Source: CAYSAD01 sp964428955
GTDB lineage: Bacteria; Patescibacteriota; Saccharimonadia; Saccharimonadales; Saccharimonadaceae
Assembly (NCBI GenBank): GCA_964428955.1
Contig: CAYSAD010000003.1
Location: 60,398 to 124,397 of the forward strand
DNA length: 64,000 nt
Reading direction: 5' to 3'
How positions within the stretch are numbered: the first letter of the stretch is position 1; the number at the start of each line of letters is the position of its first letter. A program made the position numbers and the translations under genes. This document shows, piece by piece, positions 33,546 to 41,359 of the stretch. Below the pieces are notes generated by a model. The model saw only the letters and a program-made list of their open reading frames with translations. It did no database searches and was not told where the DNA came from.

Positions 33546-34190
33546 TTATATCACTCCGTGCTTATTTATCTCTTTAACTAGTGTAGCATATGCCTCGTCG
33601 GCGTTGGCGCTCTTAGCGATAGCCGCGCCGACGTTCAGCACGTTTATGCCACCCTGCGACATACCGAACGCGTTTTCAATCGTCACACCGCCATCCCAAC
33701 CAATCTCCGCCGTCTGGTTGATGTCACGAATCAAGCGGACCTTCTCTAGCTGCATTAGATTGGCTGTACCACCGTAATGGCCTAGATCACCACTAAAAAT
33801 CATGACGTGATCGGCGATTTCCAGTGGCCCGCTCACTTCCAGTGGCACAGTGGAGCGCTGCAAGGCAACGCCAGCCTTTATGCCAGCTTGTTGGATTTGT
33901 TTCATTATCGGTACTAAATCTTCTTGAACTTCGGCGTGTAGAATGATGAGACTTGGCTTCAAACCGATAAGTGTCGGCACGTGATCGGACGGCTGCGCCA
34001 CCATAGCGTGAATATCGACTGTCCACTCTTCCGGCCACCACAGTTGCGCCGCGCTAACAGTAAACGTCGGGGCGAAAACACCGTCGCTGATATCAATGTG
34101 AACACGCTCTGCAAACGCATTTAAAACTTGGGCTTGGGCTTTGTAGTCGTCAGGGTTTTCCGCTAGTAGCGTTGGGGCGATTTCGGCCAT
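33546..34190 (-). CDS. rpe: ribulose-phosphate 3-epimerase family protein
   Basis: Interconverts ribulose- and xylulose-5-phosphate. 214 residues from the ATG at 34190, which follows the rpiB stop; the frame extends upstream inside rpiB. TIM-barrel motifs: APTLLAENPD, VHIDISDGVFAPTFT (the catalytic Asp) and DGGVTIENA. The metal His of the HxMV strand is present in VDIHAMVAQP. It is somewhat divergent from standard Rpe in the DHVMIFSGDLGHYGG loop, where most have a Val-Asn-Pro-Gly-Phe segment. Confidence 0.82.
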   Translation of the reverse strand: MAEIAPTLLAENPDDYKAQAQVLNAFAERVHIDISDGVFAPTFTVSAAQLWWPEEWTVDIHAMVAQPSDHVPTLIGLKPSLIILHAEVQEDLVPIMKQIQQAGIKAGVALQRSTVPLEVSGPLEIADHVMIFSGDLGHYGGTANLMQLEKVRLIRDINQTAEIGWDGGVTIENAFGMSQGGINVLNVGAAIAKSANADEAYATLVKEINKHGVI

Positions 34191-34194
34191 GATT

Positions 34195-34644
34195 TCAAAG
34201 CTCGTCAATCTGCGCATTACGGCGTTTGAACCTGGAAGCGGCGGCAAAGGGCGTGTTCAGCCAGGTTTCGACGATACCTTTCCAGGCAGTCTCGTCGTCT
34301 TCCAATACGCGGGCAGGCAGACAAAGAATATTACTATCATTATCGTTACGCGTCATTTTAGCCTCGTAAGCATCCCACACCACACTGGCCCTAATACCGC
34401 GGAAACGGTTGGCTGCCATCGCCATACCCTGACCGCCACCACATAGCAGAATCGCTCGCGGATCGTCACTGTTATCACCGATTATTTTCAGAGCAGCCAT
34501 CTGCGCGAATTCCGGAAAATCATCGCCTGGATCAAGCTCGCTATCACCGACATCTTCGACATCGTAACCATGTTTTGCTAAGTAGGCAAACATTTTCTCT
34601 TTCAAATGAAAGCCATTGTGATCCGCACCCAGATAGATATTCAT
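34195..34644 (-). CDS. rpiB: ribose-5-phosphate isomerase B
   Basis: Interconverts ribose- and ribulose-5-phosphate. 149 residues: the N-terminal LGADHNGFHLKEKM, the Cys loop LLCGGGQGMAMAANRF (active-site Cys) and the phosphate-binding RNDNDSNIL, where most RpiB proteins have an HN-AN motif. First gene of the pentose-phosphate operon. TATACT on the coding strand (plus AGTATA, 34654-34659) lies 9 nt from the ATG. Confidence 0.92.
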   Translation of the reverse strand: MNIYLGADHNGFHLKEKMFAYLAKHGYDVEDVGDSELDPGDDFPEFAQMAALKIIGDNSDDPRAILLCGGGQGMAMAANRFRGIRASVVWDAYEAKMTRNDNDSNILCLPARVLEDDETAWKGIVETWLNTPFAAASRFKRRNAQIDEL

Positions 34645-34700
34645 ACTAGCTTTAGTATAAGCAGTTTAGCGGTACCTGTAAAGCCGTGACAATTCATAAA

Positions 34701-35717
34701 TTATCTCTTTAGATTTTTGGCGACATCGGCGACCAATTCGACCAGACGATTACTATAGCCCCATTCGTTGTCGTACCAGACGCAGACTTTCACTAAGTTG
34801 CCACCGACCACGCGCGTCAACGCTAAATCAACGATACCGGAATGACTGTTACCAATATAATCACGACTAACCAGTGGTTCGTCGCTAACAGCCAGAATAC
34901 CTTGATAAAATGGTTCGCCGGCCGCTTTTATAAAGACGTCGTTAAGACTTTCAACTGTCACATCTTTTGAAAGTAGCGCCGTAATATCACTGATAGATAC
35001 GACTGGCGTAGGCACGCGCATACTAATACCATCAAATTTACCGACGAGTCCTGGCAGTGCTTTAGTGACAGCAATAGCTGCGCCAGTACTGGTCGGCACG
35101 ATGTTCTCGGCCGCATTACGGCCTTCGCGCAGGTCTTTGCTCGGTGCATCTTGCAGTTTTTGACTAGCGGTGTAACTATGGACGGTTGTGAGTAATGATT
35201 TCTCAACCCCGAATTCACTTTCCAAGATTGCCATCACCACACCAAGACTGTTGGTCGTACAACTAGCATTGCTGACAACTTCCGTCGAGCCAGCCACGGC
35301 ATCGTCGTTGGCACCCAGCACGATGGTATCAACACCGTCAGACTTGGTCGGTCCAGAAATCACTACCCGCTTGGCACCAGCTACAACATGTTTGCTGGCG
35401 CCGTCCTTATCTGTAAAGAAGCCGGTCGATTCGATGACTAAATCGACGCCAAGATCGCCCCATGGCAAAACAGCCGGGTCTTTCTCGGCTAAGACTTTTA
35501 TTTTCTTACCGTTCACCACCAAGCCATCTTCATCAGCCGAAACGTCGTGTTGGTAGGTACCGTAATTGCTATCATGTTTGAGTAGATACGCAAGTGTTTT
35601 AGTGTCGGTGAGATCGTTGACCGCAACGATATTGAGATCACTGCGTTCGAAAGCGATTTTGAACGCGTTGCGGCCAATACGACCGAAGCCGTTGATGGCG
35701 ATGTTAGTTTGACTCAT
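34701..35717 (-). CDS. gapA: glyceraldehyde-3-phosphate dehydrogenase
   Basis: NAD-dependent glycolytic enzyme. 338 residues: NAD-binding INGFGRIGRNAFKIAF, the catalytic ASCTTNSLG, and ERNDEWGYS-type C-terminus (WYDNEWGYSNR). The start at 35717 is set by AAGGAG 9 nt upstream; the 22 extra codons upstream are not supported. The promoter has TATAAT at 35764-35769 (plus ATTATA) and a palindrome covering the -35 position (35787-35803). Confidence 0.96.
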   Translation of the reverse strand: MSQTNIAINGFGRIGRNAFKIAFERSDLNIVAVNDLTDTKTLAYLLKHDSNYGTYQHDVSADEDGLVVNGKKIKVLAEKDPAVLPWGDLGVDLVIESTGFFTDKDGASKHVVAGAKRVVISGPTKSDGVDTIVLGANDDAVAGSTEVVSNASCTTNSLGVVMAILESEFGVEKSLLTTVHSYTASQKLQDAPSKDLREGRNAAENIVPTSTGAAIAVTKALPGLVGKFDGISMRVPTPVVSISDITALLSKDVTVESLNDVFIKAAGEPFYQGILAVSDEPLVSRDYIGNSHSGIVDLALTRVVGGNLVKVCVWYDNEWGYSNRLVELVADVAKNLKR

Positions 35718-35763
35718 GAAAGCCCACTCCTTTTTGTGATTACAAGCATTAGCATTTACTGTG

Positions 35764-35803
35764 ATTATAGCGCACTGTTTCAATTGAGTGCAATATTTGC
35801 ACT
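35764..35803 (-). promoter_or_regulatory. gapA promoter with operator-like palindrome
   Basis: The -10 box TATAAT (plus 35764-35769) is 17 nt from a -35 position that falls inside a perfect palindrome, AGTGCAA-TAT-TTGCACT (35787-35803). A repressor binding there would block polymerase. The regulator is unknown. Confidence 0.5.
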
Positions 35804-35848
35804 AATAGATAAAATATTGTAAACTATATTTCGTACCTTTACATCCCT

Positions 35849-35900
35849 ATCGAAAATAGCGTTTCGTGAACCGTTCAGTTCATGAAACGCCGTTTTCGAT
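35849..35900 (+). promoter_or_regulatory. 22-bp leader hairpin upstream of the RpoA-CTD-like gene
   Basis: Arms 35849-35870 and 35879-35900 pair over 22 positions with one mismatch and two G-U pairs, around an 8-nt loop (CCGTTCAG). It lies about 55 nt upstream of the ATG in the untranslated leader, with no T tract after it, so it is an mRNA-structure or protein-binding element rather than a terminator. Confidence 0.6.
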
Positions 35901-35955
35901 AGCCAGCCCAATAAGAAGGCCAGCTAGCGGTAGCACAGAAAGGAGTCCAGTCATC

Positions 35956-36597
35956 ATGACCAGACTCTATGACGCGACACACGGTCAGGTGCAAGAATTC
36001 CTGAAACGGCTCGCTGGTGCGGGCCTTACCCAAGAAGATATTGTTCGACTGACGAATAATCCGCCGCTCATGCAGAGCTGGATCGAGTCGCTCGGTAAGG
36101 AAACACGCATCACTGTCAATCTCGATACGCCAATTGAAATATTGTTCGGCAAGTCCAAACTTGCTTCGATGTTGAAACGAGCCGGCATCAAGACAGTTGA
36201 TCATTTGATTGACTGGACCGAAGACGAACTCGGCGACATTCGGAACTGTGGCGATCGGTCACTTGCCGTCATCAAAGCGACACTGGCCGAGCATTTCCTG
36301 TCGTTATCGACGCGCAATGAGTTAGAGGCTCCTGACAATAGCCGCATTTACAGTCGCCTGGATCGAACCGTCGTAATGCGACCATGGCGGCGGCGTGACA
36401 TCGGCCACCTGCCACTGAGCTGGTTCGTTCTACTCGGCGGTAAGAAATATGCCGAGCTTCCTGGTCAGTATGTCAATGACAAGATCGGCGATATCGCTAG
36501 CCTGAGCGACGACGAGCTGCGGAAGCACTACGGCGCAATCTGTGGTCAAAACCTGCTGGTCTGGCTCAACAAAAACTACCGCCAGTATCTTGATTAG
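35956..36597 (+). CDS. protein with RNA polymerase alpha CTD-like helix-hairpin-helix domain
   Basis: 213 residues from the ATG at 35956 (AAAGGAG 11 nt upstream). Residues about 50-115 resemble the alpha C-terminal domain: TPIEILFGKSKLASMLKRAG, then IKTVDHLIDWTEDELGDIRN and CGDRSLAVIKATLAEHFLSL. The last 90 residues include an Arg-rich stretch (MRPWRRRDIGHLPLSW) and a second DDELRKHYG-type helix pair, with no match I know. It could bind promoter DNA or RNA polymerase. It has a long structured leader and two terminators, so it is an independent, well-controlled unit. Not the rpoA gene itself: the polymerase assembly domain is missing. Confidence 0.65.
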   Translation: MTRLYDATHGQVQEFLKRLAGAGLTQEDIVRLTNNPPLMQSWIESLGKETRITVNLDTPIEILFGKSKLASMLKRAGIKTVDHLIDWTEDELGDIRNCGDRSLAVIKATLAEHFLSLSTRNELEAPDNSRIYSRLDRTVVMRPWRRRDIGHLPLSWFVLLGGKKYAELPGQYVNDKIGDIASLSDDELRKHYGAICGQNLLVWLNKNYRQYLD

Positions 36598-36606
36598 GTA
36601 CAACCG

Positions 36607-36638
36607 GTGGGGGCTGAGCTAAAACGCCCAGCCCCCAC
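36607..36638 (+). terminator. GC-rich hairpin after the RpoA-CTD-like gene
   Basis: GTGGGGGCTG and CAGCCCCCAC (10 bp) with a 12-nt loop, 10 nt past the stop codon. No T tract follows directly, but the next hairpin has one. Confidence 0.6.
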
Positions 36639-36640
36639 TC

Positions 36641-36669
36641 AATCCTCATTTTTTGAGGATTATTTTTTT
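36641..36669 (+). terminator. rho-independent terminator of the RpoA-CTD-like gene
   Basis: AATCCTCA (36641-36648) and TGAGGATT (36654-36661) followed by ATTTTTTT: a canonical terminator in the plus direction. Confidence 0.85.
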
Positions 36670-36670
36670 C

Positions 36671-36720
36671 CAAAAAAAGCGGTGGATGTGCACAGCGTCT
36701 TATCGCCACGCACATCCACC
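36671..36720 (-). terminator. rho-independent terminator of the 26-residue peptide gene
   Basis: GGTGGATGTG (36681-36690) and CACATCCACC (36711-36720), followed on the minus strand by GCTTTTTTT. It is back to back with the plus-strand terminator of the neighbouring gene. Confidence 0.85.
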
Positions 36721-36730
36721 ATCGAACAGA

Positions 36731-36811
36731 TCAGATGCCGCCGCCGTTGCCGAGGAATGCCTCAGCTCCGTTGAACGGCTCGTCGCGCCGACCAGTGTCG
36801 AATGCGTCCAC
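36731..36811 (-). CDS. 26-residue peptide gene with full expression signals
   Basis: Too short for ordinary gene callers. GTG start at 36811, TGA at 36731-36733. The peptide begins MDAFDTGRRDEPF and ends AFLGNGGGI: acidic overall, one Arg pair, no Cys, Gly-rich C-terminus. AGGAGG (36819-36824) sits exactly 7 nt upstream, among the strongest Shine-Dalgarno sequences in the window. A -10 box TACAAT (plus 36840-36845) would start the mRNA near 36833, so the in-frame ATG at 36841 is probably not translated. A T-tailed hairpin ends the unit. Function unknown; a signal, precursor or regulatory peptide is possible. A small regulatory RNA is the alternative. Confidence 0.6.
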   Translation of the reverse strand: MDAFDTGRRDEPFNGAEAFLGNGGGI

Positions 36812-36839
36812 GACCTCACCTCCTCTCGTCCGTGGTTTC

Positions 36840-36855
36840 ATTGTATACTAATGTT
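36840..36855. promoter_or_regulatory. overlapping divergent promoters, rel and the 26-residue peptide
   Basis: Plus strand: TATACT (36844-36849), exactly 6 nt from the rel ATG. Minus strand: TACAAT (plus ATTGTA, 36840-36845), driving the peptide gene. The two -10 boxes overlap, so only one polymerase can bind at a time. Confidence 0.65.
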
Positions 36856-38373
36856 ATGAGAAAGAAAGAGCTGCTCGATAAAGCCCAGCTTCGCTATACC
36901 GAAGAACAGCTGCTGGAATTAGATCATGCCATTGATATCGCCACCAAAGCACATACGGGCCAAAAGCGTAAAAGCGGCGAGCCTTACATCATCCATCCTC
37001 TGGCGGTGGCGGCAATTTTAATCGAATGGGAAATGGATATCGACTCAGTCATTGCCGGCGTATTGCACGACACAGTCGAAGACACTAGTTTGACTTTAGC
37101 TCGTATTGAAAGCTTGTTTGGCGCTGATGTCGCCTTTTTAGTCGATGGTGTCACCAAAGTTTCAAAAGCTCGTAGCGGCATGCGCGACCTCGAAAGCTAC
37201 CTACCCGCCACCAAAGACAACTTGACAAAACTTATGATCGCCATTGGTCAGGATGTTCGCGTACTTATCATCAAACTGGCCGACCGTCTGCATAACATGC
37301 GTACACTTGAGCACCTGCCCCGCGACAAGCAAAAGAAAATCGCTCGTGAAACCATGGAAGTTTTCGCACCCCTTGCCGACCGACTCAATATGGGACGTAC
37401 TCGCGTACAACTTGAAGAGCTCAGTTTCCGCTATCTAACGCCGAACGACTTTATTCACACAAAGGCCCTACTCGATAGTCGAATTAAAAAGAGTCAGAAA
37501 AAGTTAAATGGCGTTCGACGTGATGTCGAACGCCAACTTCACAACGAAAAGATTGAATTCGAGATGGACGGACGCGTCAAGAGCGTTTACAGTCTTTTTA
37601 AAAAACTTGACCGCGTCGATGGCGACATCGATCGTATTCATGATTTGATTGCCTTACGCATCGTCGTCAAAGACCTCGACACTTGCTACCTCGTGCTCGC
37701 CGTTTTGCACGACCTTTATACACCGCTATTCGAACGCATCAAAGATTACGTCGCACAACCGAAAGCCAACGGTTATCAAAGCCTCCACACCACCGTTCAG
37801 ACTAACAATGGACAAATCGTCGAATTCCAAGTGCGTACCGCTGAAATGCACGAATACGCCGAACGAGGACTGGCCGCCAGTTTCCATTACAATGAACAAA
37901 AACTCTCTGACGCGTACAAAAAAGGATACATCGCCGAATTACCGGAGCATTTGGCGTGGATTAAAGACTTGCAGCTAACAGCTGCAAAAACCGGTAAAAA
38001 GAAAACGTTTGATTCAGACAAATTTCGTATGAATTTATTTCATGACCGTATTTTCATATACTCGCCAAACGGTGATATTTACGACCTACCCCATGAATCG
38101 TATCCGCTCGATTTTGCCTATCGTATTCACTCCGACGTTGCCGCGCATACTAGTGGCTTCAAGGTCAATGGCGTCATGAAACCGTTTAGCTATCGACTCC
38201 AGCATGGTGATACGGTCGAAATTCTGACAAGTAAAACCGCTCTACCGAAAGAAGGTTGGAAAGAATTTATTGCTACAGCGCACGCTAAAAGCAAATTACG
38301 GCTTCAACTCAGCCGTCAAAAACATGGCCTAATCGAGACAGTTACCGATCGTTTACGTAGACGGAAACGTTAA
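36856..38373 (+). CDS. rel: RelA/SpoT-type (p)ppGpp synthetase/hydrolase, no ACT domain
   Basis: 505 residues from the ATG at 36856. HD hydrolase domain intact (IIHPLAVAA, GVLHDTVEDT, LADRLHNMRTL); synthetase domain with RVKSVYSLFKKL, HDLIALRIVVK and ANGYQSLHTTV; then a TGS domain (DIYDLPHESYPLDFAYRIHS). The C-terminal ACT and zinc-finger domains of long Rel proteins are absent, so ribosome control may differ. Bifunctional by motif. TATACT is 6 nt from the start. Its end overlaps the convergent NUDIX gene by 4 bp. Confidence 0.94.
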   Translation: MRKKELLDKAQLRYTEEQLLELDHAIDIATKAHTGQKRKSGEPYIIHPLAVAAILIEWEMDIDSVIAGVLHDTVEDTSLTLARIESLFGADVAFLVDGVTKVSKARSGMRDLESYLPATKDNLTKLMIAIGQDVRVLIIKLADRLHNMRTLEHLPRDKQKKIARETMEVFAPLADRLNMGRTRVQLEELSFRYLTPNDFIHTKALLDSRIKKSQKKLNGVRRDVERQLHNEKIEFEMDGRVKSVYSLFKKLDRVDGDIDRIHDLIALRIVVKDLDTCYLVLAVLHDLYTPLFERIKDYVAQPKANGYQSLHTTVQTNNGQIVEFQVRTAEMHEYAERGLAASFHYNEQKLSDAYKKGYIAELPEHLAWIKDLQLTAAKTGKKKTFDSDKFRMNLFHDRIFIYSPNGDIYDLPHESYPLDFAYRIHSDVAAHTSGFKVNGVMKPFSYRLQHGDTVEILTSKTALPKEGWKEFIATAHAKSKLRLQLSRQKHGLIETVTDRLRRRKR

Positions 38374-38789
38374 CTCTTTCGCTCAGCCTTAATCAATGCC
38401 GTTAAAAAATGTTTATACGGTTGGCGAATATCTAACTTTAAAACTTCTTCACCATTAAGCCAAACGTATGATTCATGTTCCCAACTCAATCTAATTTCTG
38501 GGTCATTATCACATTCAAGAAAATATAACTTTATCTCGACGTGCGTCAGCAATATGCGCTTTTGAAAAATTAACTGCAAATCGGTTTGCCGCACAACAAT
38601 GCCAGTTTCTTCTACCAGTTCGCGCAGAGCACCTTCTTCGAATGTTTCGCCGACCTCAACAATGCCGCCTGGAAGATCAGCTTTTTGCGAGCGCCTCGGA
38701 CGTTCTGGCCACACGCTACTCGTCAGTATCAAATATTTACTGTCGCTTTTTCGGCGAACGATAATTTTCGCGCCGCGCCGCATCAGCAT
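38370..38789 (-). CDS. NUDIX hydrolase
   Basis: 139 residues. The Nudix box is intact: GGIVEVGETFEEGALRELVEETG (first and last parts, with REL-EE carrying the metal ligands). It follows ppa by 3 bp on the same strand. Substrate unknown: nucleoside diphosphate derivatives or oxidised nucleotides are possible. Position beside rel and ppa suggests nucleotide metabolism (inference). Confidence 0.87.
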   Translation of the reverse strand: MLMRRGAKIIVRRKSDSKYLILTSSVWPERPRRSQKADLPGGIVEVGETFEEGALRELVEETGIVVRQTDLQLIFQKRILLTHVEIKLYFLECDNDPEIRLSWEHESYVWLNGEEVLKLDIRQPYKHFLTALIKAERKS

Positions 38790-38792
38790 AAT

Positions 38793-39323
38793 TTATTTAC
38801 TATTCCAACGCTCGATACAGCTCTTGATAATTGTTTTGGCTTCCTCGGCATCACCCCAACCTTTAACGATGGTACTGCCCGGTTTCTTCAGGTCTTTGTA
38901 ATGGGTGAAGTGGTGTTCAACACGATTCTTCCAATTATCACCTAAGTCATCAAGGCTATTCAGCCAATCCCCTGCCTGGCGGTCATCGGCTGGACGAACC
39001 ACAATCTTGTCATCCACTTCACCGTCATCCTCAAATTTCATGACGCCGAGTATTTTCGCTTCAAGCCAAACACCAGTCGGTAACGGCTCGTCACAAACAA
39101 TAAGCGTGTCGAGTTCATCGCCGTCTTCATCGAGCGTCTGCGGGATAAAACCATAACTACATGGCTTTGCAAAAATCTGCGGCTCAACTCGATCAAGCAT
39201 AAAGGCCGCACGCTTGCGGTCCCATTCGACCTTCAACATAGAGCCCTCTGGAATTTCAACGACGGTATTTACTGTGCCGGCGTCAATATCGCCAGGTGCT
39301 AGAACTTGATTAAAATCTGCCAT
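38793..39323 (-). CDS. ppa: inorganic pyrophosphatase, family I
   Basis: Hydrolyses pyrophosphate from biosynthesis. 176 residues; the core runs from IPEGSMLKVEWDRKR through SYGFIPQTLDEDGDELDTLI (the metal-binding Asp cluster) to MKFEDDGEVDDKIVV and HFTHYKDLKK. AAGGAG lies 7 nt upstream of the start. Transcribed with the NUDIX gene. Confidence 0.95.
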   Translation of the reverse strand: MADFNQVLAPGDIDAGTVNTVVEIPEGSMLKVEWDRKRAAFMLDRVEPQIFAKPCSYGFIPQTLDEDGDELDTLIVCDEPLPTGVWLEAKILGVMKFEDDGEVDDKIVVRPADDRQAGDWLNSLDDLGDNWKNRVEHHFTHYKDLKKPGSTIVKGWGDAEEAKTIIKSCIERWNSK

Positions 39324-39396
39324 GTCATGTCTCCTTCGGTTGGTCTTTGTTTATATTTTATCAGTTTTTTGCGTTTCAAGATATAATCGAGAAGAG

Positions 39397-40386
39397 ATGT
39401 CGACCGCCAAACCACAATTATTACTGCCTGCCGCCTATGTCGCCGATGCCACCGCTGCTATTCTCGCTGCTAAAAAGAGAGTGTCATTTTTATGTATGCT
39501 GGTCACCGACGACCCAGCAACCGACGATCTCATCGACGCACTGAGTGCCGCCAGCCAACGCGGCGTCCAGGTCGATGTCGCCGCTGATGTGTTTACCTAT
39601 GGCGAAGTGTCAGGCCATTTCATTCCAACTCGTTATTTTACGAAAAAAACCCGCACCACCACGCGTATGACGCAGGAATTTGAAGCCAATAACGTTAATT
39701 TCAACTGGCTTGGCCGCTTTAGCAACACGCCATTTACCGGCCGAACTCACTTGAAATGGTGTGTAGTCGACGATACGATTTATTCGTTCGGTGGTGTGAA
39801 TTTATACGAGGAAGGCATCCACAATAGTGATTACATGTTCAAATTGACCGACCCGATGCTGGCCGATGTGTTAGTCGAAGAGTATGATCGTTTAGTACGA
39901 GCCGATACTGGTCGCTTCTCCTATCGAAGCCGTAGCGTCGTTTCGCGCGTCGGCATGGTTCATATAGATGGTGGCCTGCCGTTTGATTCGATCATCTACC
40001 GACGTGCCTGCGCCCTAGCACGCGATGCCGAACACATCTTGTACGTATCGCAGTATTGTCCAACCGGGAAGCTCAGCGGTCTCATGAAAAAGACCGATAG
40101 CGAACTTTATTTCAATACCGGCAAACATGCACCATTTTTGAGCAAGCTGGCGATTCGCGTCGGCTTGTTACTGACGCACAACAAAACACGCTATCGAAAG
40201 AAACGCTACTTACATGCAAAATTCATCATATTTACCATGCCCAGCGGTCACAAGATCGCCCTGACTGGTTCGCACAATTTCGTTCACGCCGGTGTCTTGC
40301 TCGGGACGCGCGAAGTAGCGCTAGAAACTGACAACATTAAAATTATCAATCAACTTGAGAATTTCTACAAAGAATACGTCGCTTAG
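39397..40386 (+). CDS. phospholipase D-like protein (cardiolipin synthase family)
   Basis: 329 residues. Two HKD motifs: THLKWCVVDD and HAKFIIFTMPSGHKIALTGSHNF; the second has Thr where Asp is usual after HxK, so it is a variant. TATAAT (39382-39387) lies 9 nt upstream of the ATG at 39397; the frame is open 25 codons further upstream but is unsupported. It lacks the membrane segments of classic cardiolipin synthases, so it may be a peripheral phosphatidyl transferase or a nuclease. Its end overlaps trxB by 4 bp. Confidence 0.8.
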   Translation: MSTAKPQLLLPAAYVADATAAILAAKKRVSFLCMLVTDDPATDDLIDALSAASQRGVQVDVAADVFTYGEVSGHFIPTRYFTKKTRTTTRMTQEFEANNVNFNWLGRFSNTPFTGRTHLKWCVVDDTIYSFGGVNLYEEGIHNSDYMFKLTDPMLADVLVEEYDRLVRADTGRFSYRSRSVVSRVGMVHIDGGLPFDSIIYRRACALARDAEHILYVSQYCPTGKLSGLMKKTDSELYFNTGKHAPFLSKLAIRVGLLLTHNKTRYRKKRYLHAKFIIFTMPSGHKIALTGSHNFVHAGVLLGTREVALETDNIKIINQLENFYKEYVA

Positions 40387-41321
40387 CCTTTTTTCAAATC
40401 GTCTAAGTACTCACGAATAGCTAGGGCTGCCGTAGCGCCCTCGCCAACCGCACTGGCAATCTGTAAGGTTGCACCACTGCGTACGTCACCGCTGGCGAAC
40501 ACGCCTGGCATGTTCGTTTCTAGGCGCGTATTAGTTTTAATGAGCTTCTGGGCGTCAAGTTCAATATCACTGCCCGCCAAAAAGCCAGTGTTAGGATTGA
40601 GCCCGACAAACACGAACACACCGTCAGTTTCGAAGCTGATCTCTTGACCGTCTTTCTCAGCCGTAACACTACTGACAGAACCGTTTGTCGCCACAATTTC
40701 TTTGGTTTGCGTACCTAAATGAACTGTAATCTTACCAGCGTCAACATACTTCTGCAATTCGTGGATGAGAACTTCGCTAGCCTTTAACGTACTTCGTACC
40801 AACATGTCAATATGCGACGTAAAACGCGTCAAGAAAATTGACTCCTGAACCGCTGAGTTTCCGCCGCCAATAACGACTAGCCGCTTGTCGCGATAAAACG
40901 CACCGTCGCAAGTCGCACAATAATGCACACCACGGCCGTAATATTCAGCTTCGCCCGGTACGCCGATTTTATTGTAGTCGCTACCGGTGGCAATCAAAAC
41001 ACTGCGAGCTCGTTTTTCTTTGCCATCGACAGTCACCACTTTAATACCATTATCGTCGCGGATTGCCGTTACTTCTCCAAATTCAATCTTACTACCAAAC
41101 CGCTCGGCTTGCGCCTCCAGTTGCTCGGCCAATTTTAGGCCTTCGATACCTTCGGCAAAACCCGGATAGTTATCAACCCGATCGGTAATTGCAGCCATTC
41201 CACCAATCACCGCTTTTTCGTACAAAACGGTCTCAATATCTTCACGAGTCGTATAGACTGCTGCTGCCAGCGCACTCGGACCAGCGCCAATCATGATTGT
41301 ATCTGTTATGTCATCATTCAT
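40383..41321 (-). CDS. trxB: thioredoxin reductase
   Basis: NADPH-dependent flavoenzyme that reduces thioredoxin. 312 residues with FAD-binding GAGPSALAAAVYTTRE, redox-active CATCDG, NADP-binding VVIGGGNSAVQESIFL and the FAD tail GVFASGDVRSGATLQIASAVGEG (shown in part). Length is normal. AGAGAA precedes the ATG and TATACT lies further upstream. A flavin reductase of ferredoxin type is excluded by the CATC motif. Confidence 0.95.
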   Translation of the reverse strand: MNDDITDTIMIGAGPSALAAAVYTTREDIETVLYEKAVIGGMAAITDRVDNYPGFAEGIEGLKLAEQLEAQAERFGSKIEFGEVTAIRDDNGIKVVTVDGKEKRARSVLIATGSDYNKIGVPGEAEYYGRGVHYCATCDGAFYRDKRLVVIGGGNSAVQESIFLTRFTSHIDMLVRSTLKASEVLIHELQKYVDAGKITVHLGTQTKEIVATNGSVSSVTAEKDGQEISFETDGVFVFVGLNPNTGFLAGSDIELDAQKLIKTNTRLETNMPGVFASGDVRSGATLQIASAVGEGATAALAIREYLDDLKKG

Positions 41322-41359
41322 GTTTTTCTCTTTCGTTTACTATATATAGTATAGCACAA

